DNA of 64,000 nucleotides, taken from the NCBI GenBank assembly GCA_002307235.1, contig DBTV01000035.1, forward strand, positions 65,438-129,437. Direction: 5' to 3'. Of this stretch, positions 8,303 through 16,275 are shown piece by piece. The stretch is from Acidobacteriaceae bacterium UBA1307 (lineage in GTDB: Bacteria; Acidobacteriota; Terriglobia; Terriglobales; Acidobacteriaceae). The stretch's first letter is position 1. Every line of letters begins with the position of its first letter. The notes beneath the pieces were generated by a model. It was not told the DNA's origin. It was given only the letters and a program-made list of their open reading frames with translations, and ran no database searches. The position numbers and the translations under genes were made by a program.

Positions 8303-9166
8303 CTATCCCAGATACTTGCCGAAGAGCAGATCGAGCTTGGCCTTGGTCGCGGCCGGAATCAGATCCTTCTGCGTCATTACGGCATATTGCGCGGCCGATC
8401 CGCACGAACAGGTGCGCTGCTTCGGCAGTGCGGCCACAGCGGCCTTCACTACCTTCGCTGCGTTGTCGGCATTCTTGTGCGAGACGGCGATGATCTCTTC
8501 AATCGTTACGGCATCGTGGCCTTCGCGCCAGCAGTCATAGTCGGTGACCATGGCGATGGTGGCGTAACAGATCTCCGCTTCGCGGGCCAGCTTGGCCTCC
8601 TGCAGATTGGTCATGCCGATCACGTCCGCGCCCCACGAGCGATACAGATTCGACTCGGCGCGCGTGGAAAATTGCGGGCCTTCCATGCAGACATACGTTC
8701 CACCCGGATGTGCCTCGACGTCTGCGGCCTTGCAGCCTGCCGCCGCGGCCTTGGCCACCTCTGCGCAGACCGGATCGGCAAACGAAACATGGCCCACGAT
8801 GCCTTCGCCAAAGAAGGTCGCCGTGCGATGATGCGTGCGGTCGATGAACTGGTCGGGAATCACGAAGTCGGTCGGCTTGTGCTCTTCCTTGAGCGAGCCG
8901 ACGGCCGACAGAGAGAGAATTTGCTCGACGCCGAGCTTCTTCATCGCGTAGATGTTGGCGCGGAAGTTCAACTCTGTGGGCAGAATGCGGTGGCCGCGTC
9001 CGTGGCGTGCCAGAAAGGCAACCGTGCGGCCTTCGAGCTCGCCCAGCACGAAGACGTCGGAGGGCGCGCCAAACGGCGTCTCCACGCGCTCTTCATGCAC
9101 GTTCGTGAATCCGGGCATCGAGTACAGTCCGCTGCCGCCAATAATGCCAATCTCTGCTTTCGCCAT
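8303..9166 (-). CDS. mtnP: S-methyl-5'-thioadenosine phosphorylase (MTAP/PNP family)
   Basis: MTAP cleaves methylthioadenosine with phosphate to adenine and methylthioribose-1-phosphate in methionine salvage. The 287-residue protein carries 'IGIIGGSGLYSMPGF' at the N-terminus, 'VAFLARHGRGHRILPTE' (phosphate and ribose contacts), the conserved 'LSAVGSLKEE' region, and 'YVCMEGPQFSTRAES', the signature Met-Glu-Gly-Pro-Gln of trimeric MTAPs. The open frame extends 23 codons upstream, but the ATG at 9166 begins the conserved strand and follows an AAAGGA site. A PfkB kinase gene follows after about 100 bp. Inosine or 5'-deoxyadenosine as substrate cannot be excluded. Confidence 0.9.
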   Translation of the reverse strand: MAKAEIGIIGGSGLYSMPGFTNVHEERVETPFGAPSDVFVLGELEGRTVAFLARHGRGHRILPTELNFRANIYAMKKLGVEQILSLSAVGSLKEEHKPTDFVIPDQFIDRTHHRTATFFGEGIVGHVSFADPVCAEVAKAAAAGCKAADVEAHPGGTYVCMEGPQFSTRAESNLYRSWGADVIGMTNLQEAKLAREAEICYATIAMVTDYDCWREGHDAVTIEEIIAVSHKNADNAAKVVKAAVAALPKQRTCSCGSAAQYAVMTQKDLIPAATKAKLDLLFGKYLG

Positions 9167-9186
9167 TCTCTGTGATTCCTTTCTTG

Positions 9187-9246
9187 AGTGAACAGGGTTC
9201 AGGCGGAATAGACTCAAGCCTTCCTCGCCGGTCACTGTTCACTGTC
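9187..9246. repeat. Short inverted-repeat element, GTGAACAG family, copy 1
   Basis: AGTGAACAG (9187-9195) and CTGTTCACT (9236-9243) are inverted, with an asymmetric middle containing CTCAAGCCTTCCTC. The element lies between the M28 peptidase stop and the mtnP start. A second copy at 12925-12978, in opposite orientation, shares GACAGTGAACAGT, AGGAAG, CTTGA and the terminal CTGTTC. Confidence 0.6.
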
Positions 9247-10173
9247 TTACTTGAAGTTCAGTAGCCGGATGGTTTCCATGAAGACGTCGCCGGAGATCGT
9301 CAGGCTGTGTGCGCTGACCTTGTCGAGCGTGTCCTGCACGGTGTGGTGGTAGCTGCCCTCGGGGTGCGCCATCGAGGGCGGGCCGTAGTCCAGATCGATC
9401 ACGTCAATCGACGGCACGCCGCGCGTGACAAAGGCCAGATGGTCGTCTTCGACCCCGCCTGACTTTTGGAAGAAGTACTTGTCGTAATGAAAGCTGTGCG
9501 CGGCCTGCGCGACGAGGTTCACCAGCCACGGCGTCGACGAGCTCTCGCGTTGAATGTCGAGATCCTTGTCGCCGATCATGTCGGCCAGGAGGAAGGCTTT
9601 CAGTTGGCGCAGTGTGCCATCGCCACCCCAGCGCGCGGCCAGGTGGCGGCTGCCGTAGGTTGAGTCCGATCCTGTCCACTCGTGGATCGCCTCTTCGCCG
9701 TCGAAGAAGACCAGCCACACCGAGTAGCCGTCGAGCTTTTTGCCGCCCGCTGTTTCGGCGCGCAGCTTGTCGCCAATCGCCATCAGCAATCCCGTGGTTG
9801 CCGCGCCGTCGTTGGCGCCGACGAAGTGAATATTGCGCAGCGGATAATTTGTTTCGTAATGCGTGCCGAGCACAATCGCGCCGGGCTTTTTGCCCGGAAA
9901 GCGCACGATGAAGTTGCGCATCGCGACCGGGCCAATGGGCGTGTTCGCCGTAAAGGCGTCCTCTTCCGCATGGTCACGTTTGAAGTGATTGCGCAGAAAC
10001 TGCTCTGCCTTTACGTGGCCGGGGCCGGTGGGCCAGCGCGGGCCAATCGCCACAAACTGCCGTGCGTACTCATAGGCGCGCGCGCCGTCGAAGTGCTGCT
10101 GTGCCTCTGCGGAGAAGGCGGCGAGCGCCAATGCCGTGCCCGCCATCATCTTGACCAGCCAAGAGAGTCTCAT
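9247..10173 (-). CDS. Secreted M28-family peptidase, glutaminyl-peptide cyclotransferase-like
   Basis: The 308-residue protein has a signal peptide of about 24 residues ending 'FSAEAQQ', so it acts in the periplasm or outside. The M28 zinc-peptidase fold is marked by 'VLGTHYETNYP', 'VGANDGAATTGLLMAIG', the acidic 'VFFDGEEAIHEWTGSD' and 'GVEDDHLAFVTRGVPSID'. The single-zinc pattern and the 'DGEEA..W' segment resemble glutaminyl cyclases, which convert N-terminal Gln to pyroglutamate, more than aminopeptidases. The ATG at 10173 shares one base with the tatC stop (TGATG), so an upstream extension of 77 codons is rejected. It is the third gene of the tatA/B-tatC operon. Confidence 0.82.
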   Translation of the reverse strand: MRLSWLVKMMAGTALALAAFSAEAQQHFDGARAYEYARQFVAIGPRWPTGPGHVKAEQFLRNHFKRDHAEEDAFTANTPIGPVAMRNFIVRFPGKKPGAIVLGTHYETNYPLRNIHFVGANDGAATTGLLMAIGDKLRAETAGGKKLDGYSVWLVFFDGEEAIHEWTGSDSTYGSRHLAARWGGDGTLRQLKAFLLADMIGDKDLDIQRESSSTPWLVNLVAQAAHSFHYDKYFFQKSGGVEDDHLAFVTRGVPSIDVIDLDYGPPSMAHPEGSYHHTVQDTLDKVSAHSLTISGDVFMETIRLLNFK

Positions 10174-11012
10174 CACTTTTGCTTTGCCTCGCGTTTCTGT
10201 TTGCGGAGTTCTTCCTTCGCGCGCTTCTTTTCTTCCTTGCTCTTGCGATGCGCCGGGTGCGCCCACCACGCCACGCCGATGCCGATGATGTAGAGCACCA
10301 GCATGGGAATCGCGTACACGCACATCGTCCACGGGTCCGGGCTCGGGCAGATGATCGCCGCCACAATGAACACCGCCAGAATCGCGTAGCGAATGTTCTT
10401 CCACAAAAAGCGCGGACTCACCAGACCGAACAGCGCCAGGAAAAAAATCAGAATGGGAAGCTCGAAGCTGATGCCCAGGCCCAGAATGATCGAAAGAAAG
10501 AAGCTCGAATAATCCTCGATTGTCACCATCGAGGTAAAGTTGCGCCCAAAGTCGAGCACCAGAATCTTCATCGCCCCGGGCAGCACGTAGCAGTAGCCGA
10601 ACGCCGCGCCGGTCAGAAACAGTGCGATCGTCGCCCCCATGAACGGAAACACGAACCGCCGTTCCTTCTGATAAAGCCCCGGCGCAATGAACAGCCAGAC
10701 CTGATAGAGGATGAACGGCGAGGCCAGAATCGCGCCGCCGAGCAGCGAGACCTGCAGGCTCAGGTTCAGCGGATCCATCGGGTGCGTGAAGACCAGCGAT
10801 TTGCCGATCTTGGTTAGCGGCGCCTGTAAAAAGGCGATGATTTTGTCGTGAAAGATCCAGGCCGCGGCAAAGCCCACAAGCAGAGAATAAGCCGAATAAA
10901 GAATGCGCTTGCGGAGCTCATCAAGGTGCTCCATCAGCGTCATGCCCGGCAGATCGGCGCGCTGTTCCACCGTCTGGCGGGCTTTCTCGATTGCCTCTCC
11001 TGCATCAACCAT
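10173..11012 (-). CDS. tatC: Sec-independent (twin-arginine) protein translocase subunit TatC
   Basis: TatC is the receptor for twin-arginine signal peptides in the inner membrane. The 279-residue product has six membrane helices and the conserved elements 'MEHLDELRKRILYSA' near residue 26, 'FTHPMDPLNLSLQVSLLGG', 'SPFILYQVWLFIAPGLY..ERR' and 'SFELPILIFFLALFGLV'. A Lys/Arg/Glu-rich cytoplasmic tail of about 35 residues is longer than usual. The ATG at 11012 lies 8 bp inside the tatA/B gene; the open frame upstream of it is a shadow of tatA/B. The GH125 enzyme at 48.8 kb has a twin-arginine signal and is a likely client. Confidence 0.95.
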   Translation of the reverse strand: MVDAGEAIEKARQTVEQRADLPGMTLMEHLDELRKRILYSAYSLLVGFAAAWIFHDKIIAFLQAPLTKIGKSLVFTHPMDPLNLSLQVSLLGGAILASPFILYQVWLFIAPGLYQKERRFVFPFMGATIALFLTGAAFGYCYVLPGAMKILVLDFGRNFTSMVTIEDYSSFFLSIILGLGISFELPILIFFLALFGLVSPRFLWKNIRYAILAVFIVAAIICPSPDPWTMCVYAIPMLVLYIIGIGVAWWAHPAHRKSKEEKKRAKEELRKQKREAKQK

Positions 11013-11481
11013 GGTGGGCTGTCGGCTCCGTTTTCTCTTGATCTGGAACTTGCCCGGCAGCTGCGGCCGGTGTCTCAGCGATGCTTTCGGTCGCGGCGGG
11101 CGCTTCTGCCGGAGCGGGGGCACCGCTCGGATACGGCGCGTTGGCCTGCTCCTGCTGGATGTAGCCGCCGTAACTGCTCGTGCTCGACGACACGGTGCTG
11201 GCCGGGGTCTCCGCGGTTGCCGCTGGATGCAGCGCCAACTGCTGCTGCCGTTCGGCCTCTTCCTTCTTGCGGCGTTCGGCCTCCTCGGCGCTGCGAAACT
11301 CCTCTTCCATCTGGAATTTGAAGTCGTTCGAGGCCTTGCGGAATTCATACATCAGCTTGCCAATTTGCCGGCCAAGCTGCGGCAGCTTGCGCGGGCCGAA
11401 GACGACCAGCGCCATCACCATCAGAATCAACGAGTCGGCCATGCCAATGTTGGCGGCCTCAATGGTTAACGGAGCACCCAT
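11005..11481 (-). CDS. tatB: Twin-arginine translocase subunit TatA/TatB family
   Basis: The 158-residue protein has a short N-terminal membrane helix (about residues 10-28) followed by 'VVFGPRKLPQLGRQIGKLMYEFRKAS', the FGP hinge plus amphipathic helix of the TatA/B family. A charged coiled-coil then runs to about residue 75, and the tail is rich in Pro, Ala, Thr and Ser. The long helix after the hinge is TatB-like, but many lineages use one TatA-type protein for both jobs, so TatA versus TatB is undecided. The start at 11481 lacks a clear ribosome site. It overlaps tatC by 8 bp. Confidence 0.88.
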   Translation of the reverse strand: MGAPLTIEAANIGMADSLILMVMALVVFGPRKLPQLGRQIGKLMYEFRKASNDFKFQMEEEFRSAEEAERRKKEEAERQQQLALHPAATAETPASTVSSSTSSYGGYIQQEQANAPYPSGAPAPAEAPAATESIAETPAAAAGQVPDQEKTEPTAHHG

Positions 11482-11643
11482 AAAGGACCATGATACCTGT
11501 CCGAGAGCGGCGCTCACAAACACTCTTTGCCAAAGGGGAATCTGTCGTGGTGAGGAATTTCAGCCGGGATCGCATACGCCTTTGTTACCCTCGCGTTAAA
11601 ATAGACGCAACGGAAGGCGGTGCTGAGCCGCTTTTCGATGAAA

Positions 11644-11783
11644 GGCTGCAACAACCCCGTGGATGGGGCCTTGCCGGTGGCGTGTGTCATCGGGCCTCAA
11701 GGTAGCGCATTCACTGCAGCCAGGCATGAGCTTTCAACAACCCCGTTCGTCGTCGCCGTCTCCGGCGCGGCCGAACTGAAGGC
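11644..11783 (+). promoter_or_regulatory. Tandem NAD+-I (nadA-motif) riboswitch in the nadA leader
   Basis: Two similar domains lie in the 311-bp gap before nadA. Domain 1 (11644-11721) has outer stem GGCTGCA/TGCAGCC, the core CAACAACCCCG at 11649-11659, and an inner pairing GTGGAT/ATTCAC. Domain 2 (11730-11783) has outer stem GCTTTCA/TGAAGGC, the same core at 11735-11745, and inner pairing GTTCG/CGAAC. The cores and stems match the nadA RNA motif, described as an NAD+-sensing riboswitch of Acidobacteria. The 3' strand of the domain 2 outer stem overlaps the ribosome site AAGGCGGA (11779-11786), nine bases before the GTG start. Ligand binding should therefore hide the site and stop translation. 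Confidence 0.92.
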
Positions 11784-11792
11784 GGAATTGAC

Positions 11793-12911
11793 GTGAATCT
11801 GTTGGTGGACGATGAGAAATCGGCTGCTGCAGCCTGCAGCCTCGAGAACTATCTAACCCTGCCCGACCATTCGATGGACGAGCGCATCGCCGCGGCCCGC
11901 GCGCAACTGGGCACGAGCACGATTCTGCTCGGACATCACTATCAACGCGATGAAGTCGTGCGTTTTGCAGACTTTACCGGCGACAGCTACAAGCTCGCCA
12001 AGGCCGCCGCCGCCACCGGGGCCGAGTTCATCCTCTTCTGTGGCGTGCATTTCATGGCCGAAAGTGCCGATCTGGTCAGCCGCCCCGGCCAACAGGTCAT
12101 TCTGCCCGACCTCAACGCCGGCTGTTCCATGGCCGATATGGCTGAAATTACACAGGTTGAGGACTGCTGGGACGCGCTCGAGCGCCTCGGTCTGGCCACC
12201 GAAACCATCCCGATCACCTACATGAACTCATCGGCCGCCATCAAGGCCTTCTGCGGCGAGCGCGGCGGGCTGGTCTGCACCTCGTCGAACGCGGATCGAG
12301 CCTTTGCCTGGGCCTTCGCGCGCGGCAAGCGCATCTTCTTTTTGCCTGACCAGCACCTGGGCCGCAACACCGGTTACGCCATGGGAATCGGCCTTGAGCA
12401 GATGCCCGTCTGGGACCCCTGGGTGCCGCAAGGCGGCCTGGCTTCGCAGGCCATGACGCAGAGCCGCGTGCTGCTCTGGAAGGGCCACTGCGCCGTCCAT
12501 CAGCGCTTTTTGCCCAGCCACGTGGACCGCGTGCGTGCCAGCTACCCCGGCATTCAGGTCATCGTTCACCCCGAGTGCCGCTTCGAGGTCTGCCAGAAGG
12601 CCGACTCCGTTGGTTCCACCGAGCACCTGATTCAGATCGTCGAAAAAGCCCCGGCAGGCACCAGCTTCGCCATCGGTACCGAGATTCATCTGGTGAACCG
12701 TCTGGCCAGGCGGTTTTCCGCAGAGGGCAAAAAAATCATGACCCTCGACGACACCGGTTGCCTCTGCACAACGATGTACCGCATCAGCCCGCAGCATCTG
12801 GCCTGGGCGCTTGAAAATCTTGTCGCGGGCCGCGTCGTCAATCGCATCGCGGTGCGCCCGGCCATCAAGCAGTGGGCGCGCGTGGCGCTCGACCGGATGC
12901 TTGAGATCTGA
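11793..12911 (+). CDS. nadA: Quinolinate synthase
   Basis: NadA condenses iminoaspartate with dihydroxyacetone phosphate to quinolinate, the committed intermediate of de novo NAD synthesis. The 372-residue protein shows 'ILLGHHYQRDEVVRFADFTGDSY', 'FCGVHFMAESADL', and the three cluster cysteines expected for a [4Fe-4S] enzyme: in 'DLNAGCSMADM', in 'HPECRFEVC' and in 'DDTGCLCTTMY'. The start is GTG 11793, preceded by AAGGCGGA within the riboswitch. nadB and nadC are not in the window, so nadA stands alone under feedback by NAD+. Confidence 0.96.
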   Translation: MNLLVDDEKSAAAACSLENYLTLPDHSMDERIAAARAQLGTSTILLGHHYQRDEVVRFADFTGDSYKLAKAAAATGAEFILFCGVHFMAESADLVSRPGQQVILPDLNAGCSMADMAEITQVEDCWDALERLGLATETIPITYMNSSAAIKAFCGERGGLVCTSSNADRAFAWAFARGKRIFFLPDQHLGRNTGYAMGIGLEQMPVWDPWVPQGGLASQAMTQSRVLLWKGHCAVHQRFLPSHVDRVRASYPGIQVIVHPECRFEVCQKADSVGSTEHLIQIVEKAPAGTSFAIGTEIHLVNRLARRFSAEGKKIMTLDDTGCLCTTMYRISPQHLAWALENLVAGRVVNRIAVRPAIKQWARVALDRMLEI

Positions 12912-12924
12912 GAGGCAGGCAACG

Positions 12925-12978
12925 GGGAACAGTGGACAGTCAAGGCGGGTCTCTTCCTGTGGACTGTTCACTGTCCAC
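12925..12978. repeat. Short inverted-repeat element, GTGAACAG family, copy 2
   Basis: The element lies 13 bp downstream of nadA. GTGGACAGT (12932-12940) pairs with ACTGTCCAC (12970-12978), and GGGAACAG and CTGTTCAC are nested within it. Read on the minus strand it resembles copy 1 at 9187-9246. It could act as a transcription terminator for nadA, but there is no U-tract. Confidence 0.55.
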
Positions 12979-13120
12979 GATTCTGGGCGAGTTGGAAATA
13001 ACTTATTTATATGTAGATAGTTAGGTGAACTTAACTGTTGCGAAAATAACTTCCTCTTCCGCCAGTTTTCTATTCCCTATTTCAGCTTTTCACCGTATTC
13101 TGTCTGCAAGGATTGAGGCC

Positions 13121-13558
13121 ATGAGAACCTTCACTGTCGACGAAGCGCAAGCATTATTGCCGGTTCTGGAGTCGTTGCTGAAGCATGCCAGGGAGTGCAA
13201 GCAGGCGGCCGATGCGGTTGAAGGCCGACTGACCGAGCTGGCGCGCCGTATTTATTTTTCCGGTGGCATGAAGGTCGATCCGAACTGGATTGCCAGCCAG
13301 CGCGCCGAGCGCGAGGAGCATCTCAAGCGCGTGCGCGAGACCCTCGCCGAGATCGATGCCATCGGCGTCCAGGTCAAGGATCTCGACACCGGCCTGCTCG
13401 ATTTTCCCTGCCGTCTTGAAGAAGAGATCGTGCTGCTTTGCTGGCGTCTCGGCGAGCCTGCCATTGAGTTCTGGCACAGCACGGAAGAGGGCGTCCAAGG
13501 CCGGCAGCCGCTCGATGAACGCTTTCATCGCCGCTCCTCGGGCCGTCATCCCAACTAA
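13121..13558 (+). CDS. DUF2203 family protein
   Basis: This 145-residue cytoplasmic protein matches the DUF2203 pattern: it opens 'RTFTVDEAQALLPVLESLL', then helices 'EGRLTELARRIYFSGG' and a second helical part with 'AIGVQVKDLDTGLLDFPCRLE', and ends with 'EIVLLCWRLGEPAIEFWHSTEEG..GRQPL'. No catalytic function is established for the family. The ATG at 13121 begins the conserved region; an upstream open frame from 13025 lacks homology. It precedes the peroxiredoxin gene by about 240 bp with no visible terminator. Confidence 0.82.
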   Translation: MRTFTVDEAQALLPVLESLLKHARECKQAADAVEGRLTELARRIYFSGGMKVDPNWIASQRAEREEHLKRVRETLAEIDAIGVQVKDLDTGLLDFPCRLEEEIVLLCWRLGEPAIEFWHSTEEGVQGRQPLDERFHRRSSGRHPN

Positions 13559-13801
13559 TTCTTCTCGCGCGACCCGTGCTTTTTGTCCGGCGCACGGGGC
13601 TCGGCACCCTCTGCGGTCGCGCTTCTCGCGGAAGAAAAAGTCGAATCGTTTTGATTTTCCCACGCATCTTGTACATGCGAGTCAAGCAGAGCGCTTGAGT
13701 CCAGAATTCTGCCGCCAGCCTCCGGCGACGCGGTGGTTGAGCGGCTTCGCTCAGCCCCGGTTTGAACCGATCAACCGATTGACTTTGAGAAGGAGTATTG
13801 C

Positions 13802-14338
13802 ATGCTGACCGTTGGAGATAAGTTTCCCGAGTTTTCCGTAACTGCCTGTGTAAGCCTCGACCTGAAGGATGCCTTCAAGACCATCACCGACCAGAGCTAT
13901 CAGGGCAAGTGGAAGGTCTACTTCTTCTGGCCGAAGGATTTCACCTTCGTCTGCCCGACCGAGATCGCGGCCTTCGGCAAGGCCAATCAGGACTTCCAGG
14001 ATCGCGATGCGCAGGTGATCGGCGGCTCGCTCGATAGCGAGTTTGTGCATCACGCGTGGCGCGAGAGCCATCCGGATCTGAAGAACCTGCCCTTCCCCAT
14101 GCTGGCCGACATCAAGCGCGAGCTTTCGACGGCTCTCGGCATCATCAACGCCGAACTCGGCGTCACACAGCGCGCCACCTTCATCGTCGATCCGGAGAAC
14201 ACCATCCGCTTTGTCTATGTGACCGATCCTTCGATCGGCCGCAACCCGCAGGAAGTCATCCGCGTGCTCGACGCTCTGCAGACCGGCGAGCTCTGCCCCT
14301 GCAACTGGCACAAGGGCGAAGACACGCTGCACGTCTAA
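13802..14338 (+). CDS. Peroxiredoxin (AhpC/TSA family)
   Basis: The 178-residue cytoplasmic thiol peroxidase has the peroxidatic Cys51 in 'FVCPTE' and a C-terminal 'TGELCPCNWHKGED' with candidate resolving cysteines near 166-168. This layout matches the AhpC group, also seen in actinobacterial AhpC proteins that are reduced by AhpD. No ahpD or ahpF follows, so the reductant must be encoded elsewhere. A strong AAGGAG site precedes the ATG. The opening 'VGDKFPEFSVTACV' is typical. It reduces H2O2, organic peroxides or peroxynitrite. Confidence 0.92.
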   Translation: MLTVGDKFPEFSVTACVSLDLKDAFKTITDQSYQGKWKVYFFWPKDFTFVCPTEIAAFGKANQDFQDRDAQVIGGSLDSEFVHHAWRESHPDLKNLPFPMLADIKRELSTALGIINAELGVTQRATFIVDPENTIRFVYVTDPSIGRNPQEVIRVLDALQTGELCPCNWHKGEDTLHV

Positions 14339-14463
14339 GCTAAGTTCACCGTTCGTTTCCTCATAGAACTACCGCGTTGGTCTTTCCTGCTGCTGGCTTC
14401 GTTGCGTTCACTCCGAAGCCACGGCAGGGAAGGCCATTTTTTTGCGCACTTTGGGAACGAAAT

Positions 14464-15729
14464 TTAGTCGAGCTTGTGGAAGCAGACGATCTTCGCCGTG
14501 CTCGCATCGCCGTTGATGTTGTTGAGCGAGAGCAGCAGCTCGAAGTGCGGAATCGATTTGTTCTGCTGGATGCCTTCGAGAAAGCGATTGAACTGCGGTC
14601 CCATTAGAAACTCGCCCGTTGCTTCGGTGGCGGCGCGACTGGTGCCGCCGATCAGCAGGTTCGATCCCGCGCCGTCGAGCGAGGGCAGGTAGGCAAGCAC
14701 GCCATAGGCCACATGCGGCGTTCCATTGTTGGCCTCGTCGTAGCGCGGTTGCTCGCCCTTGCCTGGGTTGCGATTGAGAATGTAGTTTTCGCGCAGGCCG
14801 TAGTCGTAGCCGAAGGTGAAGTGCATCGCGGGGCCAACCAGTTCAAGCCACGGATTGGAGCGTCGGCCACCGAGCAGAATGGCGTTGCTGGTCTTCAGCT
14901 CTTCGACGGTAAGGTCGCGTGCATACAGAAGGCGCAGCGCGCGGTGCCGGGTGCTGGAGAATCGTTGCAAACGGTCGAACAGAGTCAGATCGGTGAGGCT
15001 TGTGTACTGGCTTGTGCTGATCGAATGCCAGAGCGGATTGGGCGTCGCGGAAGCCGCTTCGACCAGATAGCGCCGGCTGATGTAGTCGCCCAGGCTGAAC
15101 TCGCGGCCGCTCATCTTCTGCAGAAGAACCAGTGTGCTGTCGGAGGGAACCAGAATCTGCTGCCGGTGGGCATCGAAGAAACTGTCCCAGAACCGCTCGA
15201 CGGGCGTCACGGGGCGCAACAGGCCGTGCAGGCCCCAGGCTCCCAATGCCGCAAGAGCGCAGGCCAGCATCGCAACCGCCCATTTCCATGGAAGCCGACG
15301 CGTCCGAACTTCAGCATTGTGTTCTTCGCTAAGCTCTGCTCCGGGCTCCGTGGTTTCACTGTAGGCCTCGTGCGTGACCTCGCAGCGCGAACAAAACACC
15401 GGCACATAAGCGCCCTTCGGAATCGAGAGCAGAATCTCTTCCTGCTTGCCACAGGTCGAAAAATATTCACTCAGGCGCTGGCGTAAAAACCGCGCCTGCG
15501 AGCGCACAATGCTGTCTTCGCCGACGTGATAGCCCTCGGGACGGCTGAAGACATGCACGCCGATCTTTTGCTCGTTGATGGCCTCGTCCTGCGCCTCGAG
15601 ATGCAGCTTGCAGATGTAGCGAAGGAATGCCGATAGACGGGGCGATTTGCAAAAGACCGCCGAGGCCAGAATGCGTTCGAGCAACTGTTCCTTTTGCAGC
15701 GCGGTGATGGTGGCATTCGACTCCGTCAA
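14464..15729 (-). CDS. One-TM regulator with acidobacterial winged-helix-like N-terminal domain
   Basis: The 421-residue protein has an N-terminal domain (about 10-110) with 'PRLSAFLRYICKLHLEAQDEAINEQKIGVHVF', 'DSIVRSQARFLRQRLSEYF' and 'SIPKGAYVPVF'. This pattern is common in Acidobacteria at the front of CadC/TolB-like or adenylate-cyclase-like membrane regulators and is probably a winged helix. One membrane helix follows at about 149-168, then a periplasmic domain of about 250 residues with no recognised fold. The gene is divergent from the TonB receptor at 16276. Control of that receptor by this protein is an inference from position. Confidence 0.7.
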   Translation of the reverse strand: MTESNATITALQKEQLLERILASAVFCKSPRLSAFLRYICKLHLEAQDEAINEQKIGVHVFSRPEGYHVGEDSIVRSQARFLRQRLSEYFSTCGKQEEILLSIPKGAYVPVFCSRCEVTHEAYSETTEPGAELSEEHNAEVRTRRLPWKWAVAMLACALAALGAWGLHGLLRPVTPVERFWDSFFDAHRQQILVPSDSTLVLLQKMSGREFSLGDYISRRYLVEAASATPNPLWHSISTSQYTSLTDLTLFDRLQRFSSTRHRALRLLYARDLTVEELKTSNAILLGGRRSNPWLELVGPAMHFTFGYDYGLRENYILNRNPGKGEQPRYDEANNGTPHVAYGVLAYLPSLDGAGSNLLIGGTSRAATEATGEFLMGPQFNRFLEGIQQNKSIPHFELLLSLNNINGDASTAKIVCFHKLD

Positions 15730-16275
15730 CGCTATCTCCTGTTATCCAGCTTAGAGCCCGCGCGGCCAACCCGCTATCGCTGCATTGTTAAAACTGAAAG
15801 ACAGGCGGGTGGGGTTTTCACGGGCCTGGCCGCTCTTTCACTTGTCGAATTCACCGTGAAACTGCTGCGGTCCTATGGGGAATCTGGCCGTGTTTTCGAT
15901 AAAAAAGGCAGTTTTCTTCTGCACTCCATTTTTACAGTGCGTTCATCAAAGCTGCTTGAGATGCATCCGTTGTGTCATGGCAAGGTGGCAATTGTAAATA
16001 GAATGTTACGGCGGCATCACGGCAGCAATTCTGCCTTTTTCCTCCGCGTAGGGCATAAAAATACATCACGATACAGCCTCGAAGTTGACTGTGAAATACC
16101 TAACAATTCCATCCTGCCGCGCATAGCGTCGTAGCTAGATTTCTTCCAGCCGAGCGAGAGTGGGCACGCCCTCCGTGTGTGATCTCGCAGGCCTGAGCCG
16201 GTCTATCGGCACTCAGGCAGGGCGCTGGATTTGCAAACCGTGGCGAAGGCCAGATGAACCTATTAAGGAGAAACC
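15730..16275. other. 546-bp divergent intergenic region between regulator and TonB receptor
   Basis: It holds the promoters of two divergent genes. A 146-codon frame (15694-16134) inside it has atypical composition, no ribosome site and no recognisable domain, so I do not call it. The middle (about 15880-16060) is clearly AT-richer than the flanks. I see no strong hairpin or repeat family member. The AAGGAG site of the receptor gene lies at 16265-16270. Confidence 0.5.

Noticed and set aside
11013..11348. Upstream extension of the tatC frame
   Set aside because: It runs out of frame through the tatA/B coding sequence and is Arg/Pro-rich. The TatC homology begins after the ATG at 11012.
15694..16134. 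146-codon plus-strand frame upstream of the TonB receptor
   Set aside because: It has no ribosome site, unusual composition, overlaps the regulator start region, and shows no family resemblance.
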